The notes under the pieces were generated by a model. It was given only the letters and a program-made list of their open reading frames with translations. It did not search any database and had not been told where the DNA came from. Shown here one piece after another: positions 41,306-52,401 of a stretch of DNA of 64,000 nucleotides. A program made the translations under genes and the position numbers. The stretch comes from Prorocentrum cordatum (taxonomy: Eukaryota; Sar; Dinophyceae; Prorocentrales; Prorocentraceae). The stretch covers positions 1 to 64,000 of the forward strand of contig CAUYUJ010019903.1 of assembly GCA_963575745.1 (NCBI GenBank). The letters are read 5' to 3'. Every line of letters begins with the position of its first letter. Position 1 is the stretch's first letter.

Positions 41306-43020
41306 ACCAGCTGCGGGGCACAGTGGGATGCAGGGTCACTGCTACACAGTCGCCACATTATTTCGACATTCGCAATACGTCATCGCGGAGTAATATCAGC
41401 CACGAAGAAGCCAGCCACCGTGCGCACGCCATGGGCAACAGCAAGACAACACCGGCATGATTACAAAACCTTCGCCGAGGATGATGAAACTGATGTTCTG
41501 CAAGGTCAATCGCACAGACGCTTGGGGTGTCTGCAGCGGAAGCGCCTGTCGACAGCCGAGTGCATCCGTTCGGTGCGGGGCCCTGCGGTAAAGGGCGGAC
41601 CCGGATCTGCGCCTGGCCAACAGCTCAGCGACGTCCATATTGCGTTGCGTCGTCAGGTAGGACATATGCTGCCGCAACATGGCCACCCCCGCCGAGTATA
41701 GTACGGACGCAGTCGCGGCAGACAAGCGCGCTCTGCGCCAGGCCATCGAAGGATCTTCGGATTGGGTAAACCATGCAAAAGCGCGAACCTGCTTCTTAGA
41801 CATCCAAAGATATGGGATGTAAGTTAAGGGTTGTGCAAAGCAGACCTTCACCCAGCTCACATACAGGGTGCGGGCATCGGTTCGAAACCAGCGAGCTCTG
41901 CACGTGATTGAACACTCGCCAACCGCATCGTGCGACTGCGACGCTACCGCGCGGGTGTGAGCGAAAGACATTTATGCTCAGCCCGGTGCCTGCATTGATT
42001 CATGTGCTGCGCCGCCTCAAGGTAACAGTATTTGTTTTGGTTCCGCGGCCATACCCCGTGCCACCATCGGCATGTGGTGAGCACTCGCTGGCGAACAGTA
42101 CAATATTTCAAATACTTCGATGGACAGCAACGCACGCGCCATTGGCGGACAGCTCAGATCCTGAGATTATTGTGTCAATACGGGCTGTGTGCGCGAGACA
42201 TCACCGCTGCGACTAGCTCATCTCGTAGCCGATGCAAGCAATAGGGGTGCGCAGCCACGTCCGTTGCACATGGTCGCCTACGGCTTATCCGTACGCAGAT
42301 CAGGCACTTTCGCAGATAACTTGAAAGTTACCACCATAGATATGCACCGCCCGCAACTGTACGCGACGGGTGCCCACCGAGAAGGTAAAGCATCGGGCAA
42401 GCCCCAAGTGCACCAGTCATTATCCGAGCAGCGCTGGCTGACGAAGCGCGGCGTCGGGCAAGCATCATTGCACAGCGCAGCGGTATTCCAACGCGGGCTT
42501 TGTTATCATTTTTGCGAACGTTTTTCCGATTTCACAGCAGAAATTCGACTACTGTACTGCAGTAGCGCTGTTACTCGTTTACATCGTGTCTGTGATGTGC
42601 GCATTAATTTGACCTTGCACTTCCGCGCTCTGCGCGACCTGGTTCAGAACATGTCCGCAGCAACCGCTGCCAGTCTTTGGACCGCATGCGCGCGTCCCCA
42701 GCTCAGCGGGCACACTGCTGCAACATAGTCGTACCTTCGGGCACGCATGCTCAATGGCAGCAGTGCCCCTATACATTCTTACTTTCATTTATCGCCGAGG
42801 GCACGCATTCTTTGGGACAGCGTCCTTTCGCCCTCCGACTCGACGGCACGTCGAAAAGAAATGCTATAGGACATTGTCAAGCCCATCATTGCCCCAACGC
42901 ATTTCTTCCATCGAAGAGCGCACTCCCTATATGACCAGTTGTTGTGTAGCTCGCCAGAAGCAGACTATCGGCGACCCACCGGTCATCTAAAAAACGAGGC
43001 TAAGTACTGACCTTCGTCGA
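41306..43020. other. Lower-GC island without recognised gene
   Basis: About 1.7 kb of visibly lower GC than its surroundings, no simple repeats, and no member of the window's repeat families. A minus-strand frame at 41396-41971 has balanced composition (TLYVSWVKVCFAQPLTYIPY, later RQHMSYLTTQRNMDVAELLA), and a plus frame at 42189-42728 is also open. Neither is recognised. It could be a decayed element or transferred DNA. Confidence 0.35.
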
Positions 43021-43156
43021 CGACGTTGACCGAATCCTAGACTTCGCTTCGCTCGCGGCCGCCAGCATGGAAGCGTGCGTTTTCTGGGCCCACTGACCCA
43101 CGATCCCCCGGGCCACTTAGGCCACAGCAGCTGCGAGATCCCAGCCGTCTCGGACC

Positions 43157-43371
43157 GATATGACCAGCCGGCTATCTCGTCATGAGTAGGGGGGCACAGG
43201 CGAGCCCTACCCCCCCCCCCACGAGGTCTGAGGGGGAGGGGGGGGCTCACTCCGTTCGGGAGCTCCCGAGCGAAGTGCACCCCACACTCCCCCTCAGAAA
43301 TCGGGGGGGGGGGGAGGGGTAGGGTTCGCATGTGGCCCCCTAGACATGACCAGCCCGCTATCTCGTCATGC
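43157..43371. mobile_element. Foldback element with C/G runs, bracketed by 25-bp direct repeats
   Basis: The inner inverted repeats run GGGGGGCACAGGCGAGCCCT then ACCCCCCCC on the left, and GGGGAGGGGTAGGGTTCGCA then TGTGGCCCCC on the right, from about 43186 to 43342. Directly outside stand two direct copies of ATGACCAGCC(G/C)GCTATCTCGTCAT (43159 and 43346), whose own ends (ATGAC/GTCAT) are palindromic. Confidence 0.7.
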
Positions 43372-43496
43372 AGTTTAGGAAATCATGTTGCGGAAGATGG
43401 ACTCCATCCTCGATCTCCCGGGCCACGGCGGACCCTCTGACACTCCGCGCCGCCCCCCCGCGCCCAGACCCGGTGGAGGGCGGAGAGGCAAGGGCA
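43372..43496. other. Short GC-rich segment
   Basis: No gene recognised between the foldback element and the TCC array. Confidence 0.4.
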
Positions 43497-43615
43497 CTCC
43501 TCCTCTTCCTCCTCCTCCTTCTCCTCCTTCTCCTCCTCCTTCTCCTCCTCCTCCTCCTCCTCCTCCTCCCCCTCCTCCTCCTCCCATCCTTCTCCTCCTC
43601 CTCCCTGATCTAGAG
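43497..43615. repeat. (TCC)n microsatellite
   Basis: TCC with TTC interruptions. Confidence 0.95.
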
Positions 43616-43789
43616 AAGAGCTAGAACCCTGAAGCTCGTACGCCCAGGGGGGCTGGGCGGATTTCGCGTTAAGCGTCCTTCGCGGTTGTTGCACGAGTGG
43701 TGGTGTCGGTCTTCGACCTTGGCGCGCCACTTCTTCTCCTTCTCCTTCCTCGTCTTCGTATCACTATCCCGCCCCCTTCTTGATCTCCC

Positions 43790-43818
43790 TTTGTATATAT
43801 ATATACACATATATATAT

Positions 43819-43850
<32 letters not shown>

Positions 43851-44063
43851 CGCCTCATTCCTATATACATATACATCGTTATCTCTATTTCTCTCTCTCT
43901 CTCGTTCTCTCTCTCTCTATCGCGCTCTCTCTCACTTTCGTCTCTATACAAGAATATGTTTCCCAGTATCTCTCTGTATTCGATTAATGTATGTATATGC
44001 ACAGATATGTAGCTAGAAGTTGCGAAGGCCTTACGGCCGGTGCTGCCGACCCTGAAGAAGGGG

Positions 44064-44118
<55 letters not shown>
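43790..44118. repeat. (TA)n, (CT)n and (GAC)n microsatellites
   Basis: TATATA/CACATA at 43793-43850, CTCTCT at 43888-43945 and a GAC triplet run at 44065-44118. The same TA-plus-CT combination occurs at 56135-56280. Confidence 0.95.
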
Positions 44119-44119
<1 letters not shown>

Positions 44120-44710
44120 TGACGTGGGTCAGGGTCCTCAGGGATTCTGTTTGGGGTCTTTTCGGAGCGGTCTCGGAGGCCTCTGGAGGGCAGTTTGGGG
44201 GGCCCCTTGAGAGCATCTTGGGAGCCTCTTGGGGCTTCCTGGGCGCCTCTTGGGGGCGTCTTGGAGTCTCTTAGGGGCCTCTTGGGGGCCTCTTGGGGCC
44301 TCCTGGGGGCCTCTCGGGGCCGAGGACTCGAAATGTCCGTTTGTGTCTGGGCACCCTCTTGGAGCTTTCTTGGGGGCCCAATGGGCTGTCTTCGGGCCCT
44401 CTTTGGCCCGTTTCGGGACCCTCTTGGAGGCCTTTTGGGGCGATCGTTGGAGTTTCTTGGGCCGTTTTGGAGCGTCGGGAAGCTGAAAAGGCGAGAACGC
44501 CGAATCCTTGAAAAACTCACGGAAAATCCATGAATGTTGCCTCTTGGGGCTCTCTTTGGAGTGCTCTTTGAGGCCTCTTCCAGCCCTCTTGGGCCGTATG
44601 GAGGCCGTAAAGACGTCTTGGACCGACCGTTCGGCGATTCAGGTTCCTTTCGAGCCGTCTCGGGGGCCTCTTGGGGCACTCGTGGCTCGTCTTAGAGTTT
44701 TTTTGGGCCC
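44119..44710. repeat. Degenerate CTTGGGGGCC block, third locus
   Basis: Same family as 6.2-11.4 kb. It carries the CTCGAAATGTCCGTTTGTGT block (44328) and the core GGAAAATCCATGAATGTTGC (44521). Confidence 0.75.
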
Positions 44711-44870
44711 CGGCCCCCCCCCCAGGGGGGGGGGGGAATTCTGACCCGGGACCCCCCCGCGACTCCCCCAGGACCCCCCCAGGACCCTCCTCCCCCCCTG
44801 GCGGGGAAGGGATTAAAGGGAAGGGTCTTCCCTTCGGCTCAATTGCGACGTTGCTCAAGTTCGTGTTGGC
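44711..44870. repeat. C-run repeat, inverted relative at 56.6 kb
   Basis: CCCCCC/GGGGGG runs, then GGCGGGGAAGGGATTAAAGG and CCCTTCGGCTCAATTGCGAC. The reverse complement occurs at 56635-56715 (AAGTCGCAATCACGCCGAAG … TTGATCCCTTCCCCGC). A small dispersed element, ends not defined. Confidence 0.6.
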
Positions 44871-45439
44871 TGGCGCGCTCGAGGAGGAGGGCCCAAGGAT
44901 AAGGAGAGGGCGGCGACGGGCCCAGGGAAAGAGAGGGAGCGGCGACGGCGACGACGATGACGTCGACGAAGCCGAGTCAAACGGAACAGCCTCCTCCACA
45001 CGCCGACAATGTCGGCGGATATGCTCATTTGTTCATAGATGCGTTTATCATGACCCCCACCTCATCATACCTCCATACAAGTGTGTATACATGTGGACAT
45101 GTATCTTGTACATCTGCAAATTATACACACCGATATACATTGTAACATTACCATTGGCTGTATTTGCCGATCTACATATACACAAGTTAGACTGCAGTTG
45201 CGCTTCGCGTCATGCATCTTGGTCCTTGAAGTTTGGAATGCTGGCGGCAGGGCAGGAGGGAAGCAAAGACAGTGGAGCGATAACTCTTTGTTGCATGTTC
45301 CAGCATAGCCGTCAAGATAATGCTAGTCTCTGTCCTTGCCTCATGTTTCCTCTTCCACTTCCTCATTCTCGCCCTGCCCTACGAATTATTCCTCATCCTC
45401 CTTAGCTCTTTTTGCGGAGGCTCCTCCTTGGGGCTTCAC
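44871..45439. other. No gene recognised
   Basis: Low-GC stretch at 45000-45200 with ATACA-rich sequence. No motifs. Confidence 0.4.
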
Positions 45440-45784
45440 CAAAATCCCAACCATCCTGCGGTGTTGGGTTTCGTTGTGACAGGACAGTGCCCCGCGTTCC
45501 TTCCCTTCTCCTCCTCCTCCTCCTCCTCCTCCCCCTTCTCCCTTCATCATCACCATCACCATCATCATCAGCAGCATCATCAGCATCATTATCATCAGCA
45601 GCAGCATCGTCATCATCCTCGCCGTCATCATGATCATCATCATGATCACCAACGATCAACAATCATCAGCATCAGCATAAGCACAATCACCATGAGCAGC
45701 ATCATTGCTGGCACCATCATCACCATGATGATCATCATCATCGTCATCATCATCATCAGCATCATCAGCATCATAGTCGCTGGC
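45440..45784. repeat. Leader motif followed by (ATC)n array
   Basis: CAACCATCCTGCGGTGTTGG … GTGCCCCGCGTTCCTTCC (45448-45505) is a diverged copy of the leader at 21184-21250. It is followed by TCC and then ATC/AGC triplets to 45784, where LINE-1 begins. Confidence 0.85.
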
Positions 45785-45821
45785 GGCGGCGGAGAATCTG
45801 GAACCTCTTGGGCCGCTTGAT

Positions 45822-47606
45822 GTGCATCGAGCGGCGCGGGTGTGCAAGACTGATACGGCCGTTGGGGTTGATCACTGGGCCCCGCGTTCCCTGTTGCTGC
45901 TTCCTCCGTCCGCTGTTGGGGTCTATGCCGAGCTCCTCAATCAGTGCGAGCGCTACATGATGTGGCCCACCCAAACCATGCTCGGTATCATCTCTCCCCT
46001 CCCGAAGGCCAAGGACGCGGAGCGTCCTATTTGCAAATGTGCAACTTTGTATCGAGTCTATTGCAAGGCTCGAGGGAGAGAAATTAGTTCCTGGACCACC
46101 GAGCGTGCCGCGTTCTGGGACACTGCCATTCGAGGGTCCTCTGCTTTGGTTGCTGCCCTGTTGCGTGAAGTGGGGCACGAGATTGCCTCGTATATGAACA
46201 TGCAATATATTGGTTTGTATTGGGACCTCGAGGAGTTCTTTGGTACGGTTGATCCTTGTGGCCTGGCTGGATTTGCTTTGAAAATGCGGTACCTGGTGCA
46301 CCTCCTGTACCTGGGAATTGTTATGCATGGGGTCCCTCGCATCTTGGAGGTTAGGGGTTTTGTCTCTGATATCATTCCTACTGGAGTAGGGGTGCTTCAA
46401 GGTTGCGTCCAGTCTATGGCGTGGGTTAAGATTTATTTGTACGACGTGCTGGACTTTGCGCATGCCAACTTTTTCCCTGTCCGTGTGAGGGCTTACGTGG
46501 ACGACATCACCCAAACTCAGCAGGGTTTGGTGGATGATATTGTTAATGCCATTGTTATTGCAGCCGTGTGGCGACATCATCAGAGTGAAGCAGTTGGTAC
46601 AGTGATTCCTGACAAGAGTTCCATGGTGTGTTCCAGTGTTGCCTTGGGGCGAGCTGTCACTGCTCGGTTGGACAGTGCTGGCGTCAGACTTCGGTGTGAG
46701 CGCGCTGTGCGCGATCTGGGGGCCATGACCACGGCAGGAAAGAGGCGCTGCACGCGCAAGGTCAAGGAGCGGCAGCGTAAGGCTCGCAAGAAGGCCCGGA
46801 AGGTTTCATGCCCCACGAAGCTGGTTAGTCGAGCCAGCCGTTTGTACAAGCCCGATGTGTTGGCTGTTGGGTCCTGGGGCCATGAAGTTCTGGGGTTCAC
46901 GCCTAGTCAGGTTCAAAGCATGAGGGCCCAGGCTGCCATGTGCTCTGGGTGGTGGTCTTCGGGGGCGTGTACCACCTCGGTCTTGGGACGCCTGGGCACT
47001 GCCAAGGATGACCCCCAGTTGAGGCTGCGGTATGAGCAGTTATTCAGCTTTGTTAGTGTTTGGAAGCACCTGGACCACTCCCAGAGGATGATGATCAGTA
47101 AAACTTGGGAACGTATTAAGGAAACATTCGGTTATGCCCGACACCGATGGAGGGTTGATCGGGGACTTATTGCCGCTACCCTCGCTGTCTTATGGGATTT
47201 AAGTTGGGAGCCCATTTCTCCCGTTTTGTGGCGTGCAGGTGCACGCGAACTCCGTATTGATGACGATGAGTTCCCCTCAGACCTGTGGGAGCAGTTGCAG
47301 GACACATGCTCGGCGCTGTCTTGGCAACAGGCCGCTCGCCATTATATGGGAACTGGACTGGAAGGAGGGGCTGACTTTACGGTGTTGAAGAGGGTCTTGG
47401 CTAAGCTCCAGAAGGACGGGGAGGTGGAGGCAGCAGGGATCTCGAGGAATGTGATTACTGCTGGCTACTGGACTGAGGCCGGATTGAGAGATGCAGGCTA
47501 TCTGTCTGTCTCTAGGGGCTTGTGCCCCAGGTGCGGCGCCTCAGTTGAGACGCCCGCCCATCGCTTTTGGGAGTGCGAGCGCAATCAGGCATCCCCGATC
47601 AGGTAG
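45822..47606 (+). pseudogene. LINE-1 reverse transcriptase and thumb region
   Basis: An open frame of 594 codons whose N-terminus is set by truncation, not by a real start. Similarity begins at about residue 14 (VGVDHW). The fingers motif is IISPLPKAKDAERPI (about 56-70). Palm motif A is WDLEEFF (134-140), motif B is VLQGCVQS (191-198) and motif C is AYVDD (224-228), so all three catalytic positions are present. A basic segment (about 308-330) follows. The frame ends with CPRCGASVETPAHRFWEC, a C-x2-C…H…C zinc-knuckle-like motif, before TAG at 47604. The next domain continues in another frame, so one indel near 47590 splits the polyprotein. Confidence 0.85.
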
Positions 47607-47607
47607 T

Positions 47608-48868
47608 GGAGCGCACCGATCGTCTGGCGGAGTTGGTGAGATCGGAGCATGAAAAAGCGTGTCTGTGGTTTCGGGGTCTCCCTTCCCTTGGGGCCTCTTG
47701 TGGCCATTTACCTGCTCCCCAGGAGCGGGCGTGGGAGTGGGGCCGTCGGGTTGGGGGCTCTAAAATCCACGGAGGAGTCTGGGGGATCGATGGATCGGGG
47801 GGTCAGTGTACTAAGGATTGGAGGCTCCGCCGATGTGCGTGGAGTCGTGTGCACTTAGGTCCTGATGGACTTTATGATGGCGTAGTGCGCGGCTCGCTCC
47901 CTACGAGGCGGCAGTCTTCCCTTCGAGCCGAACTTTATGCACTTATCCAGTTGGCGCTGAGCAGTACAGGAGAGTGTCGCGTGCATTGTGATGGTTTAGC
48001 TGTGGTGAAAGGGGCTCGGCAGCCTCTGGAGGTCAAACAGCGCTCGAGCATGCAGGACTTGTGGGCCCGATTTCATGCTGTCATGCGAAATCGCGGTGGA
48101 AGTCTCAATGTGCTGTGGACCAACGGACATGCCACTGGCGCCCAACGCCGAATCATGTTGCTCTCTGACACTGGGCTCTATTTGAATCGCGCCGCGGGTC
48201 GTTTTGCGGAGACTGCAGCGTCTAGGGCCCAGGTTTCTGACGACGATGTCAGGCGCGCCATGGGAGCAGACCGTCTCGCTTCAGATGTGCTTTATCGTCT
48301 CCTAGCTGTGCAGCGGGAGGTTCTGTTTTGCGGCGAGCGTGAAAGGGCTGCCCGTGCGCCGCGTAGAGTGCGAGGGCAGTCCACTAGTTTTGCCAAGCGA
48401 ATGCGCCGACTGCGGGACGCAGGTCATCAGCCAGAAAAAAAATGGAAGGCTGTGATCCGATGCCCTGCCTGTGCGACAGGATTCACGCTGCGAGGCTCGC
48501 TGCGCGATTTTGGGCCCGATCCTTGCAAGCCGCGCTGCTTATTGCAACAGCGTGTACAGTCGCTGCCTGCGCGCCCTGCGAGTGGTCGCGATGATCCTGA
48601 GCCTGTCCCTGATGACCTAGGGCCGTCGGTCTTGCGCGGGGGCGCCCTGGGCCGTCCGTTGTCGGATCAATGCGACACCTCGCACCACCTCACTGTGATG
48701 CGAGGCGCTTTGTTCTGCACCACCTGCGGCGCCTTCTGCGCAGCGAAGGCGCCGCGAGATCTGGCGAAAGCGCGCCACCCGCCCACGAAGACTGGGCGCG
48801 AGGTCTTGCCCCGACTTCGACGTGGCCTGCCGCCGAAGTCAGGCGCTGCCTTTCCTGACTGGAGCTGA
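47608..48868 (+). pseudogene. LINE-1 RNase H and C-terminal zinc region
   Basis: Continues the LINE-1 polyprotein after the frameshift. RNase H-type residues are Asp in GVWGIDGSGG, Glu in LRAELYALI, Asp in VHCDGLAVVKG and His in LWTNGHATG. The fourth acid, normally in N-x-x-A-D, is replaced (LNRAAGRFAE), so the domain is probably inactive. The C-terminus has RCPACATGF and then SHHLTVMRGALFCTTCGAFC, a His-Cys arrangement that ends many dinoflagellate LINE polyproteins, before TGA at 48866-48868. Role in an active element: removal of the RNA strand during insertion. Confidence 0.8.
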
Positions 48869-48925
48869 GTGGTTGAGTCGCGGCCTGCCCAGATGCAGGG
48901 ACGCGCTCCGAGGAATTAGGAATTA

Positions 48926-49135
48926 GGAATCATCATCATCATCATTATCGGCTGTGGTGTTGGGTCCCCTTCTTCTCCCCCCATCGTCATCATCAACATC
49001 AGCAGCAGCAGCATCGCCTTCATCATCGCCATCATCACCGCCGTTGTCATCGTCAGCGCCACTGCCGCCATCAGCATCAGCATCATCGTCATCATCATCA
49101 TCAGCATGATCATCATCATCATCATCGTCATCACG
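48926..49135. repeat. (ATC)n array with leader motif
   Basis: ATC triplets interrupted by CGGCTGTGGTGTTGGGTCCC (48950). Homologous over about 190 bp to 53645-53860 on the far side of LINE-2. Confidence 0.95.
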
Positions 49136-49146
49136 CGTTTCCGAGT

Positions 49147-49720
49147 TTGCCTCCAAGGATGTTATCTGGGCCTGCTCCGCGGAACTCCTCAAAGACGCCA
49201 GCCTGCACAGCGACGCCGCCGTCATCTCAGGCCCTCCGGCCGGCCATCTTTGGCGAGGTCCGCTTCAGCGGCGTCAACGCTGCTATCAACGCTACCCGCG
49301 CCTTCGACGCTCAGCGCAAGAACGGAGATTGGACTAAGCTCCGCTGCCGGCCCGCCAGTGGCAATGGCGAGGCCAACGTCTACGTCAGCCCGAACAAGAA
49401 CGCCAAGACGGAACGAAACGAATCACTGCTACGCCAGCTCCGCAAGGCAACGGCCACTTGCTACCCACAGCTCCAAGGTCACACCCGCCTCGCACGGAAC
49501 GATGGCACCCCCCTCGTCGACTCCGAGCCGGTCGCCCGGGTTATCAGCAACAAGCCCGGCGAAGCACTCTACAATATTGGCGCCTGTCAGCGCGCCAGTC
49601 CAAGGGCATTGACAAGGGCGCCATCCTCAGCAAGATCGCTGACTACGAGAAGGGCCGGTTCGCTGACATTGTGTGGGATGGGAGACAGATCTTGGGATCC
49701 GACCGGGCAGGCCGCTGCTA
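49147..49720 (+). pseudogene. LINE-2 N-terminal segment
   Basis: Reads AIFGEVRFSGVNAAINATRA, then ANVYVSPNKNAKTERNESLL and PVARVISNKPGEALYNIG in one frame. After a shift near 49590 it continues as IDKGAILSKIADYEKGRFAD. Resembles the nucleic-acid-binding leader of dinoflagellate LINEs; exact function unknown. Confidence 0.55.
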
Positions 49721-50500
49721 ATGGCGTCGGCTTCGCCTTCTGGAACGCCCAGGGCTTTTACGCATACGGCCCCCGCCAGCGCGCCGACAAGATCAGCTAC
49801 TTGCGCCGTCTCCTCAAAACACCACCGTCGTCTTCATCGCTGAGGCGCGCTGCGCGGTTGACGCTTTTCGAGCTCTTCTTCCCGACGTCGATCGTGAGTG
49901 GTGAATCTCCGGTGCCCCGGGGTCGAGCTCTTCTGGGGGGATCATCGCCTTTCTTCGCAAGGACTGGACACTCCCTGGTGCCGAACCCGACTGTAAAATG
50001 CCCGCGGAGAAACGCGTTGTCCGATTGGCAGCCCGCGCGGCCAATTACAGTTGGATCGCCTGCGCCGCCCACAACTTTCGCATCAGCGAGGCCGACCTCG
50101 CCAGCATCAAGACCTTCGCCCTCGATGACATCAACGACGCGAAGTTGCACCCCCTCCTCAAGTCCGTCTGGTTCCTCGGCGAATGGAACTTCCTGGACGC
50201 CGATGACCGCGCGCAGGTCGTCAGGACACCTCTTGCCCCCGAGCGCCATCGTTCGGCGCAGCACGTCGCTACCTGGGCTACCTTGCTCAATGCCTGCACC
50301 ACTTACGAGACTTCGGAGGCCGCGCATTACGTCAAGGGTAAATATGCCCGTCTTGACCGCATCGCTAGTACCATTCCCCCCTGGGCCATCGGCTCTGTCA
50401 GGTTCGCGGTCTCTGTGCTTGATGATCCGATGCGCCTCCGGCTGATGAAGGTCAGCGATCACGCCGCTGTCACGGTGCACACTGGACAGCGCGCTTCACG
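49721..50500 (+). pseudogene. LINE-2 apurinic-type endonuclease (EEP family)
   Basis: Starts FAFWNAQGF (Asn motif). A frameshift at 49820-49990 follows. It then continues with CAAHNFRISEADLASIKTFA, GEWNFLD (G-D-x-N-type motif with Glu for Asp), KGKYARLDRI (R-x-D-R) and VSDHAAVTV (S-D-H catalytic pair). In intact elements this nicks target DNA to prime reverse transcription. Confidence 0.75.
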
Positions 50501-50819
50501 CCCGGCTCGCCGTCAAGTCATTCCTCGCGAAGTCGCGCAGCATCCCTTCTTCAAGGAGATCCACGACACCATGTGCACGAACATCAACATGTCTGATTTG
50601 CCCACCGTCCTGAGGTGGCAGACTCACAAGGAGATTATCCGGGAAGCGGGCCGGATCGTGCGCAATTTCACCTTGAAGAGTACTCCCGACGTCGCGCTCG
50701 CGAAAAAATTCGCCATGTCCTTCTTTGCTCGTGCCATTTGGCAGGACGACCCCCACCTCGCCAAGGCCGTCCTCACCAATTTCGCACAGGGCTACGACTA
50801 CGTCGCAATCAATGACGGC

Positions 50820-52308
50820 GGTCGTCCTCCTCGACCCGCAGCGCTTCGCGGGCACTTTCGACGAGCTCGCTGCTGCCGAGGCCTCCGCGGAGGCTGACCG
50901 CCTCGAGGCCCAAGCCGCGGGTCGCAACAGCCCAGGCGTGGCGAAGCGGCTCCGGGCACGCGCGCACGTAGTCAAGAACAAGGCCAAGCTCCACCTGCAT
51001 TCCGCCAGAAAGCTGGCACTGGGTGCATTCGCCACGCCCAACCCGCTCGGCGGCGAGCAATTGATCCGCCACCCTCAGGATCAAGCTCAGGCGCTCGCCC
51101 GGGCCTGGGCGCCGCACTTCATGCCACAGCCCACGGACACTCGCCTCGCCGAGACCTTTCTCGACAAGTGGGCCCCCCCGCTCGACTGGTCCACGGCGCT
51201 GCCGCCCTCCGCGAACCTCATCAAATCTTTCCTTAAGTCTGCGACGGATTCCAGTCCTGGCCCGGACGGCATCGCTTATTCATTCTGGGAGCACTCGGGA
51301 GATTGGGGCGCCGAGACGCTTCTGCAGGTCACGCTCCACACGTGCGCTGGTTTCGCCATGCCTCTCGCTTTCAACATGTCCGAATCTATCTTCCCCCCGA
51401 AAGGCACCCAGGCGGGCGACGCGGCAGAGATTATCCGCAAACCCGAGGATACCGCCCGTTGAACCTCAAGAACACGGACAACAAGACTTGCTCCGGCATC
51501 CTCAACATCATGCTGAGGGACGTCGCTACTGCTGGTGTTTCCTCCATCCAGCGCGGCTTCGTCGCGCAACGCCAGTTGACGCAGAACATCGTTGACCTCG
51601 ACTGCGCGGCACGCGCCTACGGCCACCCGCACCATGCTCGACATCTTCCCGTCCTAGCCTTCTGGGACATCGCGCCGGCAGCACAGCTGGATCTGGGCTT
51701 CCTTCCGTGCACTCGGGGTGCCCAGCGGGATTCTCTCCTGCATCTCGATGATCTACCACATGAATACGGCCTTCATCATGGGCGGTTTTGCTTTCTTTTT
51801 CGAGGGGGGGTCGCTCCAGGGCTGCCCTCTGAGCGGCTTCGTGCACGCCGTCTCCACGCACCCTTTCGCCGAACGCATGAAGCACACAGTGGGCTTGCGA
51901 GGATTAGGCACCGCGCGAATCTGCGCCGACGACGTCGGCGCGGCCATCCTCCACTTGAGCACCCTCCGGGAGTACTCCGTCACCTTCGCCTTCATGCAGT
52001 CTTGCGCAGGCCTCCGCCTGAAGCTCAAGAAATGCGCACTGATTCCGCTCTACGCGGCATTATCCTGCCACGTGGTTGAGGTGATACGCGACGCTTTGAT
52101 GGCTATGGTCCCCGGCTGGGTTGATTTCGGCATCGCGAAGATCGCCACCTACCTCAGCTACGCCATGGGCCCCAACGTCGTTGACGACATGCGGGGCCCT
52201 CCAGTGCAGAAGGGGCAGCAACGCGCCGACGCTATAGCGCTCGCGAAGGGCTCCACCACAGTGACGATCAAGGAGTACAACACCAAAGCGATCCCCACGT
52301 TGGTGTAG
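50820..52308 (+). pseudogene. LINE-2 reverse transcriptase
   Basis: Helical linker (FDELAAAEASAEADRLEAQA), then the fingers motif SSPGPDGIAYSFWEHS. After shifts it continues with RPLNLKNTDNKTCSGILNIM and QRGFVAQRQLTQNIVDLD. Motif A is VLAFWDIA, motif B is GSLQGCPLSG, motif C is RICADDVGAA (Ala-Asp-Asp with Cys for Tyr) and motif D is LRLKLKKCAL. Stop at 52308. Catalytic Asp residues are intact, but three indels separate the motifs. Confidence 0.85.
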
Positions 52309-52401
52309 ATTGCCCAGTTCTCCCTCCCTCCCCGCACGATCCTCTAAGCTGAGAGCGCCATCATCAATAAGCTCTGGCACGTCCCACCGTCCACGTTTAC
52401 A

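Larger units (their letters stand above)
45785..48925 (+). mobile_element. LINE-1: 5'-truncated non-LTR retrotransposon
   Basis: Begins abruptly within the reverse transcriptase region just after an (ATC)n array and ends with GGAATTAGGAATTAGGAATC running into another (ATC)n array. No endonuclease and no ORF1 are present, as expected of incomplete reverse transcription. Coding parts are given separately. Confidence 0.85.
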
